A stretch of DNA of 64,000 bases from assembly GCF_022760175.1 (NCBI RefSeq), contig NZ_CP094326.1, forward strand, positions 3,336,804 through 3,400,803, read 5' to 3'. Under the pieces are notes generated by a model. That model was not told where the DNA came from. It did not search any database and worked only from the letters and a program-made list of their open reading frames with translations. The first letter of the stretch is position 1, and each line of letters opens with the position of its first letter. Below, one piece after another: positions 47,037 to 56,891 of this stretch. Both the position numbers and the translations under genes were made by a program. Source of the stretch: Zhouia spongiae (GTDB taxonomy: Bacteria > Bacteroidota > Bacteroidia > Flavobacteriales > Flavobacteriaceae).

Positions 47037-48873
47037 TACACCCTTTGGTTCTCCTGTAGAACCAGAGGTATAGATTACATATGCTAGGTTATTTGATCTA
47101 ATATCTGAACAAACTTGATCTAATGAATATGATGTTTGATTTTTTTAAACTCAGTTAATAGTGAATCATCTATAACAACCTTACAATTGCTGTCTTGTTC
47201 TAAATAATTTATTCTTTTTTGAGGATATTCATTATCTATTGGTACATATGCCCCCCAGCTTTTAACACTCCAAGAATTGATACTATCAACCATTGGTTAC
47301 GATCTAGTTTAACACCTACCAAATCACCTAATGATATATCATAATCCTTTCTTAGGTAACTAGCTAATTGATTTGCCTTTTCATTCAACTCCCTATAAGT
47401 CAACTCCTCTTCTTCAAACACAACTGCTATATGATCTGGTGTCTTTTCTACCTGCTCTTCAAATAAATCTACTATCGTTTTATCCTTTGGATAATCTACA
47501 TTTGTCGAATTAAATGTATATAACAACTCTGTCTGCTCTCCTTTATTAAGGTATTCAACCTGACCCAACTTTTCCGTTGGATTAGATAGTAAAGAATTTA
47601 ACAATTGCTTATAATGTCTCATCAAACCCTCTACCATACTTTGGTGATAAACATCACTATTATAAGTGATCATAAAAGAAATGTAATTCCCTTCTTCCTT
47701 AAACTCAAGGCTCATATCAAACTTTGATATATCTCCACCAACAACGCTTATTTCATTTACTTCTTCTTCATCAACGAATTTACCATCACTCGCCTCTCCT
47801 ATATTATGTAGTGTTAGCATTACATCAAAAACAGGACTACGACTTATATCTCGATGTAATTCTAATTCTTCCACCAAACGATCAAATGGATACATCTGAT
47901 GACTATATGCATTAAGCGTTCTCTCTTTTAATCCATTAAAAAACATGTGGAAATTTCCCTCAGGATTAATCCGATTTCTTAAAGCCAAGGTGTTTACATA
48001 ACAACCTAGCTGATTTTCTAAATCTGGATGGTCTCTACCTGCTACAGGACTTCCTATAATTATATCTTCCTGACCTGTATAACGATAGCAAAGTACATTC
48101 CAAACAGCCAATAACCCCATAAACAAACTACCACCAGACTCTTGACTAAATTTCTTAATGTTATTAGATTGTGATGGATCTAGGTAGGTTCTTAAACGAT
48201 GACCATTATATGTCTTTATCTTTGGCCGTATTCCTTGACTTGGAAAATTTAATAATGGAAGCTCTCCCGATAAACTATCTAACCAATATGTTCTATGCTT
48301 TTCGCTCGAAGAACTCGATAATTCCTTTAGCTGCCAGAAGGCATAATCTTTGTATTGTATACCAAGCTCCGGAAGAGTCACATCCCTATCAGCCAAATAT
48401 GATTCATAATATGTCATGAAATCCTTCGAAAGAACTTCCATTGACCATCCATCACTTATTATGTGATGCATATTATAGTAAAATGCAAATCGGCTTGATG
48501 ACATCTTGATAATACTTGCCCTAAGTAAGGGGCCTTGCTCCAAATTAAATGGCAACCTATTATCATTATCTATATAATCTCTTAATCGATCTTCACTATT
48601 CGTCTCCAGTGAAAAATCCAACTCATTAACCTTAAAATTGAAAAACTCTTTATCTAAAATCCATTGACGAATCTTCCCTTCAGAGTCCTCTCTAAAAACA
48701 GTTCGTAAAACCTCATGTCGATCAATTAATGATGTCATCGCCCGTTTGAATACATCAAAGTCAAACATCACATTAATTTCAACATGAAAAGGCATATGGT
48801 ATGCTAAATTAGCTTCTTCAAATTGACTTAAAATCCATATTCGACGTTGCGCATCTGATATTGGATAACTTTC
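42864..48873. repeat. 6.0-kb direct repeat, copy 2 (C4-A4-T4-E4-C5)
   Basis: Second copy of 32029-38040, with one T and one C missing at 47140-47146 and 47251-47256. Its C-domain end (about 47,370-48,900) is shared with a third copy in NrpB. Confidence 0.9.
47037..47256 (-). other. frameshifted stretch of A4 (two single-base deletions)
   Basis: Compared with the intact, otherwise identical copy at 36,202-36,423, a T run has 7 instead of 8 bases (47140-47146 versus 36305-36312) and a C run has 6 instead of 7 (47251-47256 versus 36417-36423). The region encodes the A3 core motif YTSGSTGEPKG, so without correction module 4 is dead. Confidence 0.85.
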
Positions 48874-49098
48874 TAATTGTGGGGCTTCTTCTATTAAGTT
48901 AGGATTAACTTCTTTAAACTTTTTATTATGTAAAAGAAGTTCAATGATTTGTTTTTTACAAGTAATTATATCTGTCTTATCTTGATCGGTCAATGCAGAT
49001 ATTCTTCCTTTTGCCAAAATATCACATCCATTCTCGTCTAGAAATAGATAAACTTTCTTTTTTGATAATTCTTGTAAAATATCTTTAACCTTCTCCAT
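47236..49098 (-). CDS. NRPS NrpC, fragment 1: docking domain-C4-A4 (N-terminal part)
   Basis: The start is placed at ATG 49096-49098 (MEKVKDILQELSKKKVYL), five codons inside a TTG-initiated frame. Residues 1-~55 are a TubC-like N-terminal docking domain; C4 (~75-515) carries MHHIISDGWS; the A4 N-part (LTYRELNEKANQLASYL) is cut at LGVLKAGG by a deletion in a C run. If all frameshifts are errors, NrpC spans 26586-49098 as one ~7,500-residue megasynthase with six modules. The docking domain presumably receives the chain from NrpB. It begins 305 bp after the O-antigen-ligase-like gene. Confidence 0.88.
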   Translation of the reverse strand: MEKVKDILQELSKKKVYLFLDENGCDILAKGRISALTDQDKTDIITCKKQIIELLLHNKKFKEVNPNLIEEAPQLESYPISDAQRRIWILSQFEEANLAYHMPFHVEINVMFDFDVFKRAMTSLIDRHEVLRTVFREDSEGKIRQWILDKEFFNFKVNELDFSLETNSEDRLRDYIDNDNRLPFNLEQGPLLRASIIKMSSSRFAFYYNMHHIISDGWSMEVLSKDFMTYYESYLADRDVTLPELGIQYKDYAFWQLKELSSSSSEKHRTYWLDSLSGELPLLNFPSQGIRPKIKTYNGHRLRTYLDPSQSNNIKKFSQESGGSLFMGLLAVWNVLCYRYTGQEDIIIGSPVAGRDHPDLENQLGCYVNTLALRNRINPEGNFHMFFNGLKERTLNAYSHQMYPFDRLVEELELHRDISRSPVFDVMLTLHNIGEASDGKFVDEEEVNEISVVGGDISKFDMSLEFKEEGNYISFMITYNSDVYHQSMVEGLMRHYKQLLNSLLSNPTEKLGQVEYLNKGEQTELLYTFNSTNVDYPKDKTIVDLFEEQVEKTPDHIAVVFEEEELTYRELNEKANQLASYLRKDYDISLGDLVGVKLDRNQWLIVSILGVLKAGGHMYQ

Positions 49099-49402
49099 AT
49101 TTAATTTTAACAAAGACTATACTTTTTATATTTTCAACACTCTAATACCAATTCCATGAAAAATATCAAAACAAACGGCGAGTGATTGTAGTTAATTACT
49201 TATTAAATGAATTTAAAAATGAAATAGTAATCTTATTTTTGAGATAATATTAAATTATGAGGCTAAAGCCCATATTAAGACAAAGATTACTTATATTAAA
49301 ATAAATCTGTATACTTTAAAAAAGTAATAAAATTATATTAATGGTAAACAATATGAGTATATCTCAAACTTTACGTGATAACCATAAAGAAAAACAATTA
49401 CT
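49099..49402. other. 304-bp AT-rich gap upstream of NrpC
   Basis: Non-coding on both strands; no clear TAnnTTTG box or hairpin was recognised. Confidence 0.4.
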
Positions 49403-51757
49403 TTAGTTATTAAGGTAATATTCTTCAACTATTCTTGAACTGTTTACAATATCTATAAAGGGTTTTTTATATTCCAAAAGTTTAAACGGTATGTAGGAAT
49501 TATGTATTGGTCTTAAAGATGATAAATCTGCATTTTTAATTACATTATCAGAGGTAATATTTTTAAACCCATACATAGCGAAATCCAAATTTAAAATATA
49601 TTTTTTTTCATTATTCATACTATGAAAATACTCACTCAAATATTTCCTACCAAGATAATCCTTACTATTTATGAACAATGATTTCTTATAGTTATTATAA
49701 GCCTGTAAAGTATCTCCTTTTTTAAAATATATTAAACCTCTATAAAGCCAAGGGCGATTTAAGTTAGGTATCTTTTCTATAACCTCATTTAAAAGGATTA
49801 AAGCCTCTTTTGGATTTTCATCTAAAATTAATCTCGCCAATCGTGCTTTTAAAATAATGTTATTTTCTTTTGTAATGGTTTCTCTTAATCCTCTAACGGC
49901 TTCTCTTCGAGCCTCAAATACCAAGGTAGGATACTTTTTTGAAAATTCAGCATAAAAAAAGGATTCTAATATTTCTGGAGAATATCGAATGACCTTGCAT
50001 AAATAATCTTTTAAATTCCTAAGATCATCATTTTTTAAATTATACAATAATTTACTTAAATAATAGGTGCTATTATATGGGTTCAATTTAATTGCCTTAT
50101 CAAAAAATAATTTTGCAGAGTCTTTTTCATTTAAAGCAAAATGTACCCAAGCTTTATTGTGATAAATTTCATCGTCAAATGGAGAAATTCCAATAATATT
50201 ATCCAAATTTTCTTTTAATATATTTAAAGTATCCTTATTACTTTTTATAAAAGATATAAAGCCATTAGTTTCTGATGAAATTTCAATTTCAAAACTATTT
50301 TTTGCCAGGATTAAAGCTCTATGTTTATTTAAAGTAATGTTTTCAGGAGAAAACTTCAAGGCCTGATTTATACTATTCAAACTACCTAATTTATTGTTCT
50401 TATTGAAACTATTAATAGATTCGTTATTGTTTTTATTAATAAATACTCTTTGTAAACTTCCATAACTAAAAACTAGGTTACCACATAGTAATAATATTAT
50501 AATTCCGTTTATAGACCTTTTTGTTAATTTTATTTTTTTAAGATTAACATCATAGGGAATTAATAAAAAAACTAAGTGAAAAGCTAAGAAGTACACGGAA
50601 TTATTATTTAAGAAAGATGAGAACGTTAATTCCCTAACAAAAAATGCCATTAATCCTGAAAAAATCAAAATAAGATGTGTTTTTTTTAATCTATCTAAAC
50701 AATTAGCCCTTAATCTTTTAAAGGTAATTATAATAATTGATGTCAATAGTATCATATACGCTATTATACCTACTAATCCCTTTTCCAAAAATGTCTGTAA
50801 ATACGTATTATTTGATAATGTTGAAAATTTTAAATCCTCTTTTAGAAATGGATTTTTAGAATGTGCAAGCACATAATTCTTCTGTCCCCAACCAAAAAAA
50901 GGTTTGTCGGATAAACCATTATGTAAGTTACTACTCCATCTATCTAATCGACCTTCGGTACTTCTCTTTTGTGATAATGTTTTATTAACAGATACTGTTG
51001 TCAAAACCGATTTAAACATAGGTAACGCCATTAATACCATTATAATTAGGCAAAAAGAGTTCAATTTTATTAATCGTTTAATTGAAAACAATTTGAATGA
51101 AAATATATTAACAATTAAAATGAAAAAAATTAAACTCAGGTAGGCACCCCTTGAAAATGATGCGAGTATACATAGGACTAAAAAAGCAAAATTTAATAAC
51201 CCTAAGATTTTAAACCTAATGTCCTTTTGTATGTTTAAAAAAATTGTACCAAAGGGAATTAATACTAATATTAGTGATACCCAAATATTATTAGGGTTGT
51301 TAAATGGCTGATAAAATACTTTAAAATCATTTAACTCATAAAACCCTTGCAAATTGAACTTCTGCTTGAAATTAAAAAAATATACAATGGTTATTATTAG
51401 TAAAACCAAACCAAATGAAAATATTATAGAAATTAGCAGATTATAATACTTAGCATTATTAAACAGTATTTTATACATTAAATATAATATAAAAATCACA
51501 TAAAAATTAGTCAATTCAGGTAAGCTATTAAACTGATAAGTAGAAAATATATATGAAATTATTTCACTCGCTAACACACATAAAAAACCGATATCTAAAA
51601 TTGAAAATTGAAAATCAAAATTCTTGATTTTAAAACCGTTAATTAATAAAATAAAAATTATTGGAAGCAATAAATCAATTTTCCAAAATCCAATGGTAAT
51701 GATCATAAGTATACAAGCTATAATTGTAATGGGGGATTTTTTAAAATCTAAATTCAT
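49403..51757 (-). CDS. O-antigen ligase/polymerase-like (Wzy_C) membrane protein with C-terminal TPRs
   Basis: About 784 residues from ATG 51755-51757; an alternative TTG at 51803-51805 would overlap the NrpB stop and add 16 residues. Residues ~1-430 have about a dozen membrane helices. The family loop is visible: RGAYLSL, a periplasmic segment with EGRLDRWSSN and DKPFFGWGQKNY, then FLEKGLVG. Residues ~460-760 contain TPR-like repeats (YHNKAWVHFALNEKDSAKLF, WLYRGLIYFKKGDTLQAY). This Wzy_C-plus-TPR layout is known in Bacteroidetes. Such enzymes transfer or polymerise undecaprenyl-linked glycans outside the inner membrane. It follows NrpB by 44 bp at most on the same strand as the NRPS genes, which is unusual and suggests a role in modifying or anchoring the peptide product (inference). 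Confidence 0.8.
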   Translation of the reverse strand: MNLDFKKSPITIIACILMIITIGFWKIDLLLPIIFILLINGFKIKNFDFQFSILDIGFLCVLASEIISYIFSTYQFNSLPELTNFYVIFILYLMYKILFNNAKYYNLLISIIFSFGLVLLIITIVYFFNFKQKFNLQGFYELNDFKVFYQPFNNPNNIWVSLILVLIPFGTIFLNIQKDIRFKILGLLNFAFLVLCILASFSRGAYLSLIFFILIVNIFSFKLFSIKRLIKLNSFCLIIMVLMALPMFKSVLTTVSVNKTLSQKRSTEGRLDRWSSNLHNGLSDKPFFGWGQKNYVLAHSKNPFLKEDLKFSTLSNNTYLQTFLEKGLVGIIAYMILLTSIIIITFKRLRANCLDRLKKTHLILIFSGLMAFFVRELTFSSFLNNNSVYFLAFHLVFLLIPYDVNLKKIKLTKRSINGIIILLLCGNLVFSYGSLQRVFINKNNNESINSFNKNNKLGSLNSINQALKFSPENITLNKHRALILAKNSFEIEISSETNGFISFIKSNKDTLNILKENLDNIIGISPFDDEIYHNKAWVHFALNEKDSAKLFFDKAIKLNPYNSTYYLSKLLYNLKNDDLRNLKDYLCKVIRYSPEILESFFYAEFSKKYPTLVFEARREAVRGLRETITKENNIILKARLARLILDENPKEALILLNEVIEKIPNLNRPWLYRGLIYFKKGDTLQAYNNYKKSLFINSKDYLGRKYLSEYFHSMNNEKKYILNLDFAMYGFKNITSDNVIKNADLSSLRPIHNSYIPFKLLEYKKPFIDIVNSSRIVEEYYLNN

Positions 51758-51801
51758 TATATTAAATTTATTGTTTTTTAAAATTGATTTTAAATACTTC
51801 T

Positions 51802-54800
51802 TCAAAATCGTAATTCATCTGATTCTTCTATTATTTGATTCTCTTCATTTGAAAGTAGTTGGAGGGATTCTATTAGACTAGTCAAGTCCATTATTGTTGA
51901 ATTTATGAATAATTGTTTCAGTTCAATGTTTACACCAAAAAAATTTTTAATTTTTGACCTGACAATCCCTGCTTTAATACTATTTCCTCCTAAAAGGAAA
52001 AAATCAACATTAATTCCTATTTTATTAATTCCTAAAACATCTTTCCATATTCTTACCAATTCTTTTTCATGATCATTTCTAGGTTGTATATAATCAATGG
52101 TTCGGTTTTGACTTTCTACTTCAATTTGTGTTAATAAATTCCTATCTATTTTACCGCTAGTGGTTATTGGAAATTGTTTTAATTTCACATAATGTGATGG
52201 TAACATATAATTTGGAAGGTACTTCATCAAATACTTTCTAATCTTTGAACCTGTTTGTTTAAAATTAGAAGTGTAAAATACAACCATTTCATTTTCATTT
52301 AATTGATTCTTCTTCACTAATACAACTACTTCATTTAACTTATCATTCTTCGACAAGATATGTGATATTTCACCCAATTCTATACGATATCCACGAATTT
52401 TAACTTGATCATCCTTTCTGCCAATAAATTCAATAGATCCATTTGATAACCTTCTCCCACGGTCACCTGTATTGTATAATCGTTCTCCTTTAAAATAAGG
52501 ATTTGGAACGAATTTTTCTTTTGTAAGTTCTGGTTGATTTAAATAACCTAGAGCTAAACCTTCTCCTCCAATATAAATATCACCTTCAACACCAATTGGT
52601 TGTAATGCCTGAGATGAATTCATTATATAAATCTGTTCATTATTAAGAGTAGAACCGATACTTAAATTTGAACTATCTTTTAAAATTAAACTGCTGCTCC
52701 AAATTGTTGTTTCGGTTGGGCCATATACATTTAATGATGTAAAAGATTCATTTTTTAATTTTTGATACAGGTTTAAAGACATTGCCTCTCCGCCAACCAA
52801 TAAAGCCTTAATACTTGGAGGGAAATTTAAATTTAAATCATACAATTGAGACAATCTTGATGGAGTTAATTGTAGTCCCTCTATTGAATCACCTGTTATT
52901 TTATCCATAAAAATTTCTGGATCCAATAAAGTTTCGTCTGTTAATAAAACTAATTCTTTTCCTTTACACAAGCCACCTAAAATTTCTAAAACTGAAATAT
53001 CAAATGTAAAATTTGTTGCTAAGGCAATTTTTTTAATGTTAGATAAAAATAAAACATCATCTAAATTAGTGAAAAATGAAATTAAATTAGAGTGAGAAAT
53101 CATTACTCCTTTGGGCCTACCTGTAGTACCAGAAGTATAGATTACATAAACCAAACTATTAGTTCTAATTAGAGAGTTAAGATTATCTGTTTTTAAAAGA
53201 AATTCTTTATTTAAATTAAATTTTAAAAATACTTCTTCATCTATACATACTTTACAATCTATATCAGCTTTAATAAATTTAATTCGTTCAACTGGATAGT
53301 TCGGGTCAATTGGTACATATGCACCTCCTAATTTTAAGACTCCCAGGATCGATATTATAAATCTTTCACTTCTTCCTAATTGAATTCCGATTAAATCTCC
53401 TACTTGTATACCGTAATTCTCTTTTAAATAATATGATAGTTGATTTGCCTTTTCATTCAACTCCCTATAAGTCAACTCCTCTTCTTCAAACACAACTGCT
53501 ATATGATCTGGTGTCTTTTCTACCTGCTCTTCAAATAAATCTACTATCGTTTTATCCTTTGGATAATCTATATTTGTCGAATTAAATGTATATAACAACT
53601 CTGTCTGCTCTCCTTTATTAAGGTATTCAACCTGACCCAACTTTTCCGTTGGATTAGATAGTAAAGAATTTAACAATTGCTTATAATGTCTCATCAAACC
53701 CTCTACCATACTTTGGTGATAAACATCACTATTATAAGTGATCATAAAAGAAATGTAATTCCCTTCTTCCTTAAACTCAAGGCTCATATCAAACTTTGAT
53801 ATATCTCCACCAACAACGCTTATTTCATTTACTTCTTCTTCATCAACGAATTTACCATCACTCGCCTCTCCTATATTATGTAGTGTTAGCATTACATCAA
53901 AAACAGGACTACGACTTATATCTCGATGTAATTCTAATTCTTCCACCAAACGATCAAATGGATACATCTGATGACTATATGCATTAAGCGTTCTCTCTTT
54001 TAATCCATTAAAAAACATGTGGAAATTTCCCTCAGGATTAATCCGATTTCTTAAAGCCAAGGTGTTTACATAACAACCTAGCTGATTTTCTAAATCTGGA
54101 TGGTCTCTACCTGCTACAGGACTTCCTATAATTATATCTTCCTGACCTGTATAACGATAGCAAAGTACATTCCAAACAGCCAATAACCCCATAAACAAAC
54201 TACCACCAGACTCTTGACTAAATCTCTTAATGTTATTAGATTGTGATGGATCTAGGTAGGTTCTTAAACGATGACCATTATATGTCTTTATCTTTGGCCG
54301 TATTCCTTGACTTGGAAAATTTAATAATGGAAGCTCTCCCGATAAACTATCTAACCAATATGTTCTATGCTTTTCGCTCGAAGAACTCGATAATTCCTTT
54401 AGCTGCCAGAAGGCATAATCTTTGTATTGTATACCAAGCTCCGGAAGAGTCACATCCCTATCAGCCAAATATGATTCATAATATGTCATGAAATCCTTCG
54501 AAAGAACTTCCATTGACCATCCATCACTTATTATGTGATGCATATTATAGTAAAATGCAAATCGGCTTGATGACATCTTGATAATACTTGCCCTAAGTAA
54601 GGGGCCTTGCTCCAAATTAAATGGCAACCTATTATCATTATCTATATAATCTCTTAATCGATCTTCACTATTCGTCTCCAGTGAAAAATCCAACTCATTA
54701 ACCTTAAAATTGAAAAACTCTTTATCTAAAATCCATTGACGAATCTTCCCTTCAGAGTCCTCTCTAAAAACAGTTCGTAAAACCTCATGTCGATCAATTA

Positions 54801-55149
54801 ATGATGTCATCGCCCGTTTGAATACATCAAAGTCAAACATCACATTAATTTCAACATGAAAAGGCATATGGTATGCTAAATTAGCTTCTTCAAATTGACT
54901 TAAAATCCATATTCGACGTTGCGCATCTGATATTGGATAACTTTCTAATTGTGGGGCTTCTTCTATTGAGTTAAAAGTTGTTTGTATTTCATATTTCTTT
55001 AAATAGGAAATTAATTTCTCCTTATTACTCCTAATTTCGTTAATAATTTCATCAGAAATTTTTTCTTCGGTATAACTAATATTAAGTTCTTTACCCTTTA
55101 AAGAAAGATAAATATTATGGCTTGCTAACTTTTCTATTAAATTAATCAT
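51802..55149 (-). CDS. NRPS NrpB: docking domain-C3-A3-T3 (one module)
   Basis: 1,115 residues, intact. TubC-like docking domain (1-~52, MINLIEKLASHNIYLSLKGK); C3 (~68-510, MHHIISDGWS), almost identical to C4 and C7 (for example IKRF instead of IKKF); A3 (~520-1000, YTSGTTGRPKG, NVYGPTETTIWSS, YNTGDRGRRL); T3 Ser ~1057 (LGGNSIKAG). The A3 pocket reads DILQLGVIW, a glycine-type code from memory. The A3 core is not repeated elsewhere in the window. The C-terminal tail (EENQIIEESDELRF) is acidic, suiting a docking peptide for the NrpC N-terminus. Directly followed by the O-antigen-ligase-like gene. Confidence 0.92.
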   Translation of the reverse strand: MINLIEKLASHNIYLSLKGKELNISYTEEKISDEIINEIRSNKEKLISYLKKYEIQTTFNSIEEAPQLESYPISDAQRRIWILSQFEEANLAYHMPFHVEINVMFDFDVFKRAMTSLIDRHEVLRTVFREDSEGKIRQWILDKEFFNFKVNELDFSLETNSEDRLRDYIDNDNRLPFNLEQGPLLRASIIKMSSSRFAFYYNMHHIISDGWSMEVLSKDFMTYYESYLADRDVTLPELGIQYKDYAFWQLKELSSSSSEKHRTYWLDSLSGELPLLNFPSQGIRPKIKTYNGHRLRTYLDPSQSNNIKRFSQESGGSLFMGLLAVWNVLCYRYTGQEDIIIGSPVAGRDHPDLENQLGCYVNTLALRNRINPEGNFHMFFNGLKERTLNAYSHQMYPFDRLVEELELHRDISRSPVFDVMLTLHNIGEASDGKFVDEEEVNEISVVGGDISKFDMSLEFKEEGNYISFMITYNSDVYHQSMVEGLMRHYKQLLNSLLSNPTEKLGQVEYLNKGEQTELLYTFNSTNIDYPKDKTIVDLFEEQVEKTPDHIAVVFEEEELTYRELNEKANQLSYYLKENYGIQVGDLIGIQLGRSERFIISILGVLKLGGAYVPIDPNYPVERIKFIKADIDCKVCIDEEVFLKFNLNKEFLLKTDNLNSLIRTNSLVYVIYTSGTTGRPKGVMISHSNLISFFTNLDDVLFLSNIKKIALATNFTFDISVLEILGGLCKGKELVLLTDETLLDPEIFMDKITGDSIEGLQLTPSRLSQLYDLNLNFPPSIKALLVGGEAMSLNLYQKLKNESFTSLNVYGPTETTIWSSSLILKDSSNLSIGSTLNNEQIYIMNSSQALQPIGVEGDIYIGGEGLALGYLNQPELTKEKFVPNPYFKGERLYNTGDRGRRLSNGSIEFIGRKDDQVKIRGYRIELGEISHILSKNDKLNEVVVLVKKNQLNENEMVVFYTSNFKQTGSKIRKYLMKYLPNYMLPSHYVKLKQFPITTSGKIDRNLLTQIEVESQNRTIDYIQPRNDHEKELVRIWKDVLGINKIGINVDFFLLGGNSIKAGIVRSKIKNFFGVNIELKQLFINSTIMDLTSLIESLQLLSNEENQIIEESDELRF
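53440..54967. repeat. third copy of the C4/C7 condensation domain (in NrpB C3)
   Basis: About 1.5 kb nearly identical to ~47,370-48,897 and ~36,530-38,040, with a few substitutions (IKRF for IKKF, NIDYPKD for NVDYPKD). It also shares the EEAPQLESYPISDAQ entry with C4. Confidence 0.85.
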
Positions 55150-55809
55150 TTCTAAATTTCATTACATTCAAACTTGTAACATAAACACCATATAAAACAA
55201 GTTTACTTTATTATATCTATTGAAAATCATGATTTCACTTAAAAAAGATTTTTTTCAACCTTAAATTTTTAGTATTGGAAAAAAATTCAATTTTAAATAT
55301 TGAGTGATGTACCTTATTCAAAAGAAGTTCTTGGATAAAAGGAAAATGAATCAATTTTCGACAACTAATTATTTTCCTACGCTATTAATTAATGCCCAAA
55401 AGAAATTTACGGCAATACAATTTTATTAAAAACAGTTTTAAAACCAATTAGAGCAAGTTTTCGTCTATAAATTAAGTGATCATTAACTCTTAATTTAGAT
55501 CATTTTAGAATCTAAATTAATTATTCTATAACTATAAACTATTCTACAACTAAAAATATCAAGATTGGACCTATCTTAGTTGTATTATTCATAAATATGT
55601 ATATCATTTGATTTAAAAAGTTTTTAATTAAAAATCAACTATGATGTAAATTATAACCCTTTAAAAAAACAGACCATTATTAGACAACTCGATTTAAACC
55701 ACAAATATACCATTTGGTAAAAAATAGTTTACCCCATTAATCTTTACAGTATTATAATCTTTTTAACCTTCTATCATCCTAAAATTACACAAACCCTTAT
55801 TTAGGATAA
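55150..55809. other. 660-bp AT-rich gap between NrpA and NrpB
   Basis: No ORF, tRNA or clear hairpin. One TATATTTG (minus strand, 55702-55709) fits a -7 element but lacks a -33 partner and lies 550 bp from NrpB. Confidence 0.4.
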
Positions 55810-56886
55810 TTAAGAATTGAATAAATCAATATTTTTATTAATTCTTGCAATTGAATCGTCAATTGTTTTTTCCAAATTATTCTCATTGTACAATTCAACT
55901 TTAAATAATTTTGATAATTTCTCAATAGAATAGTACCTAAATAAAGTTGTAACATCTATATGTAAATCAAAGAATTTATTTAACATTTTTTGCAATCGTA
56001 ATATTTTAATTGAATTTCCCCCTAGCTCAAAAAAGTTTGCTGTCACACTTATATCTACTCCTGGTATATTCAATACATCACTCCAAATACCCACTAATTG
56101 CTCCTCTATTTCATTCCTTGGACCTAAATACTCTATTCCTATATCTATACCTAAACCTTTAAGTTCAGGTAAACTTTTCCTATCCAATTTCCCATTACTC
56201 GTCAGAGGTAACTCCTCCAATTTCACAAAATAACTAGGTATCATATAACTCGGTAACAAGCTTCCCATATATTCCCTGAGCTCTTGAGATGTAATACTAT
56301 CACTCCCTACGAAATAGGCTACCAAATCCTTATCTCCACTTGACGACTCTGTAACATCTACTACACAACTAATAACATGTGTATTACCCTGTAAAACATG
56401 TTCTACCTCTCCCAACTCTATTCGAAAACCTCGTATCTTGACCTGACTATCCTTCCTCCCGATAAATTCAATATTTCCATCTGGAAGCCACCTCCCTAAA
56501 TCACCCGTCTTATATAATCGATCTCCTTCATTAAACGGGTTATCTACAAACTTCGCTGCAGTTAATTCCGGCCTGTTTAAATAGCCCCGAGCCAATCCAT
56601 CTCCTGATATACATATCTCTCCTACTACTCCAATTGGAACAAGACTCTGCGCTTCATCTAAAATGTATACTTCGGTATTGTCTATAGGTTTTCCTATTGG
56701 GATTGTACCTGACTTTATAAGTTCCCTTTCTTTTAATCTATAGGTTGTTGCGCATATACTTGATTCTGTAGGACCATAAGCATTATAATAAATTCCTTCT
56801 TTTGAATATTCTATTGCTTTATCATACACGGCAGACTCACCTGCTGTTATTAATGTAATCAAAGGCTTGAGCCTATCTACATTCAT
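55810..56886 (-). CDS. NRPS NrpA, fragment 3: A2 (C-terminal part)-T2
   Basis: 358 residues after a frameshift in a C5 run (plus-strand G run 56902-56906). It continues A2 (LITLITAGESA, NAYGPTESSICATTY, YKTGDLGR) and ends with T2, Ser ~292 (ELGGNSIKIL). The last ~50 residues (LSKLFKVELYNENNLEKTIDDS, then ARINKNIDLFNS) are unique. A2 is nearly identical to A8; pocket DASTIAAIC, an aromatic-type code. This is the C-terminus of NrpA; its tail is less acidic than those of NrpB and the PKS. Confidence 0.86.
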   Translation of the reverse strand: MNVDRLKPLITLITAGESAVYDKAIEYSKEGIYYNAYGPTESSICATTYRLKERELIKSGTIPIGKPIDNTEVYILDEAQSLVPIGVVGEICISGDGLARGYLNRPELTAAKFVDNPFNEGDRLYKTGDLGRWLPDGNIEFIGRKDSQVKIRGFRIELGEVEHVLQGNTHVISCVVDVTESSSGDKDLVAYFVGSDSITSQELREYMGSLLPSYMIPSYFVKLEELPLTSNGKLDRKSLPELKGLGIDIGIEYLGPRNEIEEQLVGIWSDVLNIPGVDISVTANFFELGGNSIKILRLQKMLNKFFDLHIDVTTLFRYYSIEKLSKLFKVELYNENNLEKTIDDSIARINKNIDLFNS

Positions 56887-56891
56887 TAATT

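Noticed and set aside
55702-55709. TATATTTG as promoter of NrpB
   Set aside because: No -33 partner and over 500 bp from the start codon.
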